In this document: in pieces, positions 63,491 to 64,000 of the stretch | How the letters are laid out: each line of letters begins with the position of its first letter | Numbering within the stretch: position 1 is the stretch's first letter | Made by a program: the position numbers and the translations under genes | The notes under the pieces: model-generated | What the model saw: only the letters and a program-made list of their open reading frames with translations | What the model was told of the DNA's origin: nothing | Databases searched by the model: none | Assembly (NCBI RefSeq): GCF_015221995.1 | Contig: NZ_JADFFM010000002.1 | Coordinates: 372,001 to 436,000, forward strand | Direction: 5' to 3' | DNA length: 64,000 bases | From: Mucilaginibacter boryungensis | GTDB taxonomy: Bacteria > Bacteroidota > Bacteroidia > Sphingobacteriales > Sphingobacteriaceae

Positions 63491-63940
63491 ATGAAAAAAG
63501 TAATTAAACACCGGTTGGATGTATGGGCGGAAGAGCCCCGCTATTGGGAGTTCATGTCGGGAATGGACAAGCGCCTTCAGGAGTCTACCCTAGCAAAAAA
63601 TCTGATCGATCTGATCAAGATCAGGGTTTCACAGATCAACAAATGTGCCTATTGTATCGATTACCACACCGAGGAAGCATTACAGCATGGCGAGACCGTC
63701 CGCCGCATATTTGCTTTGCCTGCCTGGCAGGAAAGCCCGCTGTTCACTGATACCGAACGAGCGGTGCTCGAAGTGGCCGAGGAAATGACGCTGATTTTCC
63801 AGCATGGTCTTTCCGATCAGGCGTATGAAAAACTACAGGCATTTTTTACAAAAAAGGAAATTGCCGATATAATGATAGCGATCAGCCATATGAACTTTTT
63901 AAACCGCATTGGGGTATCTACTAAAACACAAGCATTATGA
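63491..63940 (+). CDS. AhpD-like/carboxymuconolactone decarboxylase family protein
   Basis: A 149-residue protein from the ATG at 63491; the GTG at 63488 adds one residue. The motif NKCAYCIDYHTEEAL gives the redox Cys pair and following His of AhpD-type proteins, which act as alkyl hydroperoxidases or thiol reductants. The rest is helical (SDQAYEKLQAFFTKKEIADIMIAISHMNFLNRI). Its stop overlaps the start of the next gene (ATGA). The Crp/Fnr gene upstream may regulate the pair. Confidence 0.88.
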   Translation: MKKVIKHRLDVWAEEPRYWEFMSGMDKRLQESTLAKNLIDLIKIRVSQINKCAYCIDYHTEEALQHGETVRRIFALPAWQESPLFTDTERAVLEVAEEMTLIFQHGLSDQAYEKLQAFFTKKEIADIMIAISHMNFLNRIGVSTKTQAL

Positions 63941-64000
63941 AAACAATAGCCGGTATCCAAATACCCGACAGTGCCATGGCCAGCCAGGCCACGGAATTAT
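63937..64000 (+). CDS. Start of a probable HD-domain protein, 3' partial
   Basis: Only the first 21 residues lie in the window (MKTIAGIQIPDSAMASQATEL). An IAGIxIPDSxxAxxATEL opening is what I recall from HD-domain hydrolases of the cyanamide-hydratase-like type, but this is recalled, not searched. Its start overlaps the AhpD-like gene by four bases, so it is translationally coupled. Confidence 0.45.
   Translation, partial: MKTIAGIQIPDSAMASQATEL

Noticed and set aside
1-64000. CRISPR array, prophage, insertion sequence or transfer origin
   Set aside because: No spaced direct-repeat array, transposase, integrase or phage structural gene was found. Repeats seen are promoter-linked or within genes.
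1-64000. tRNA or rRNA genes
   Set aside because: No cloverleaf with a GTTCRANNC-type T-loop or rRNA-like sequence was recognised by eye. A covariance-model scan would be decisive.

Overview
The window looks like a chromosomal segment of a Bacteroidota bacterium, most likely a Mucilaginibacter- or Pedobacter-like member of the Sphingobacteriaceae. The basis is three SusC/SusD-type outer-membrane pairs, many lipoproteins with a Cys-Lys-Lys lipobox, few Shine-Dalgarno sequences, and promoters of the Bacteroidota form TTTG-N(18-20)-TAnnTTTG. No rRNA, tRNA, CRISPR array, transposase or phage gene was recognised.

Layout. (1) 1-8.8 kb: a polysaccharide utilisation locus (PUL A) with a 5'-truncated SusC, SusD, a DUF3823 lipoprotein and a GH38-like glycosidase. 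(2) 8.8-14.1 kb: general functions, namely an ArsR/SRPBCC pair, a membrane J-domain/SH3 protein that lacks HPD, a PAS-GAF histidine kinase, exonuclease III and a small Cys-pair protein. (3) 14.1-24.4 kb: a sulfatase, then a compact oligo-alginate/uronate operon (FadR-type GntR regulator, PL17 lyase, esterase, hexuronate-type MFS, SDR reductase), faced by a 735-residue protein of unknown function. (4) 24.9-27.9 kb: a FAD/Rieske oxidoreductase, a tiny membrane protein, Hsp20 and a small hypothetical. (5) 28.1-37.1 kb: an amino-sugar operon (GH84, MurQ etherase, ceramidase-like amidase with an inserted propeller, sugar MFS, alpha/beta hydrolase), a DeoR regulator and an unknown lipoprotein. (6) 37.2-50.8 kb, minus strand: PUL B with Tat-exported Gfo/Idh oxidoreductase, heparinase II/III-like lyase, Tat-exported DegT aminotransferase, SusC, SusD, DUF5017 and DUF4397 lipoproteins and a Tat-exported amidohydrolase. 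(7) AlkB and a small protein. (8) 52.3-62.6 kb: PUL C with a LacI regulator, CBM9-like protein, GH20 hexosaminidase, sugar MFS, SusC, SusD and a lipoprotein. (9) A Crp/Fnr regulator, an AhpD-like protein and the start of a probable HD-domain protein.

Together, regions 5, 6 and 8 suggest a hexosamine-containing, possibly uronic, glycan. SusCD pairs bind and import it, the lyase, GH20 and GH84 cut it, and two closely related NagP/FucP-type permeases take up the sugars. A shared operator-like motif (GTGTACGTACCCG) precedes genes in regions 5 and 6, which suggests one regulon spanning at least 23 kb.

The most interesting points are: a Tat-exported PLP aminotransferase beside a Tat-exported NAD-type dehydrogenase, which could be a periplasmic sugar oxidation/transamination module; a five-repeat (exactly 40 residues each) propeller inserted in a ceramidase-like enzyme; a perfect 10-bp tandem duplication that frameshifts the end of the GH20 gene; and a repeat module inserted in a SusD protein. 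All functions are read from sequence motifs without database searches.
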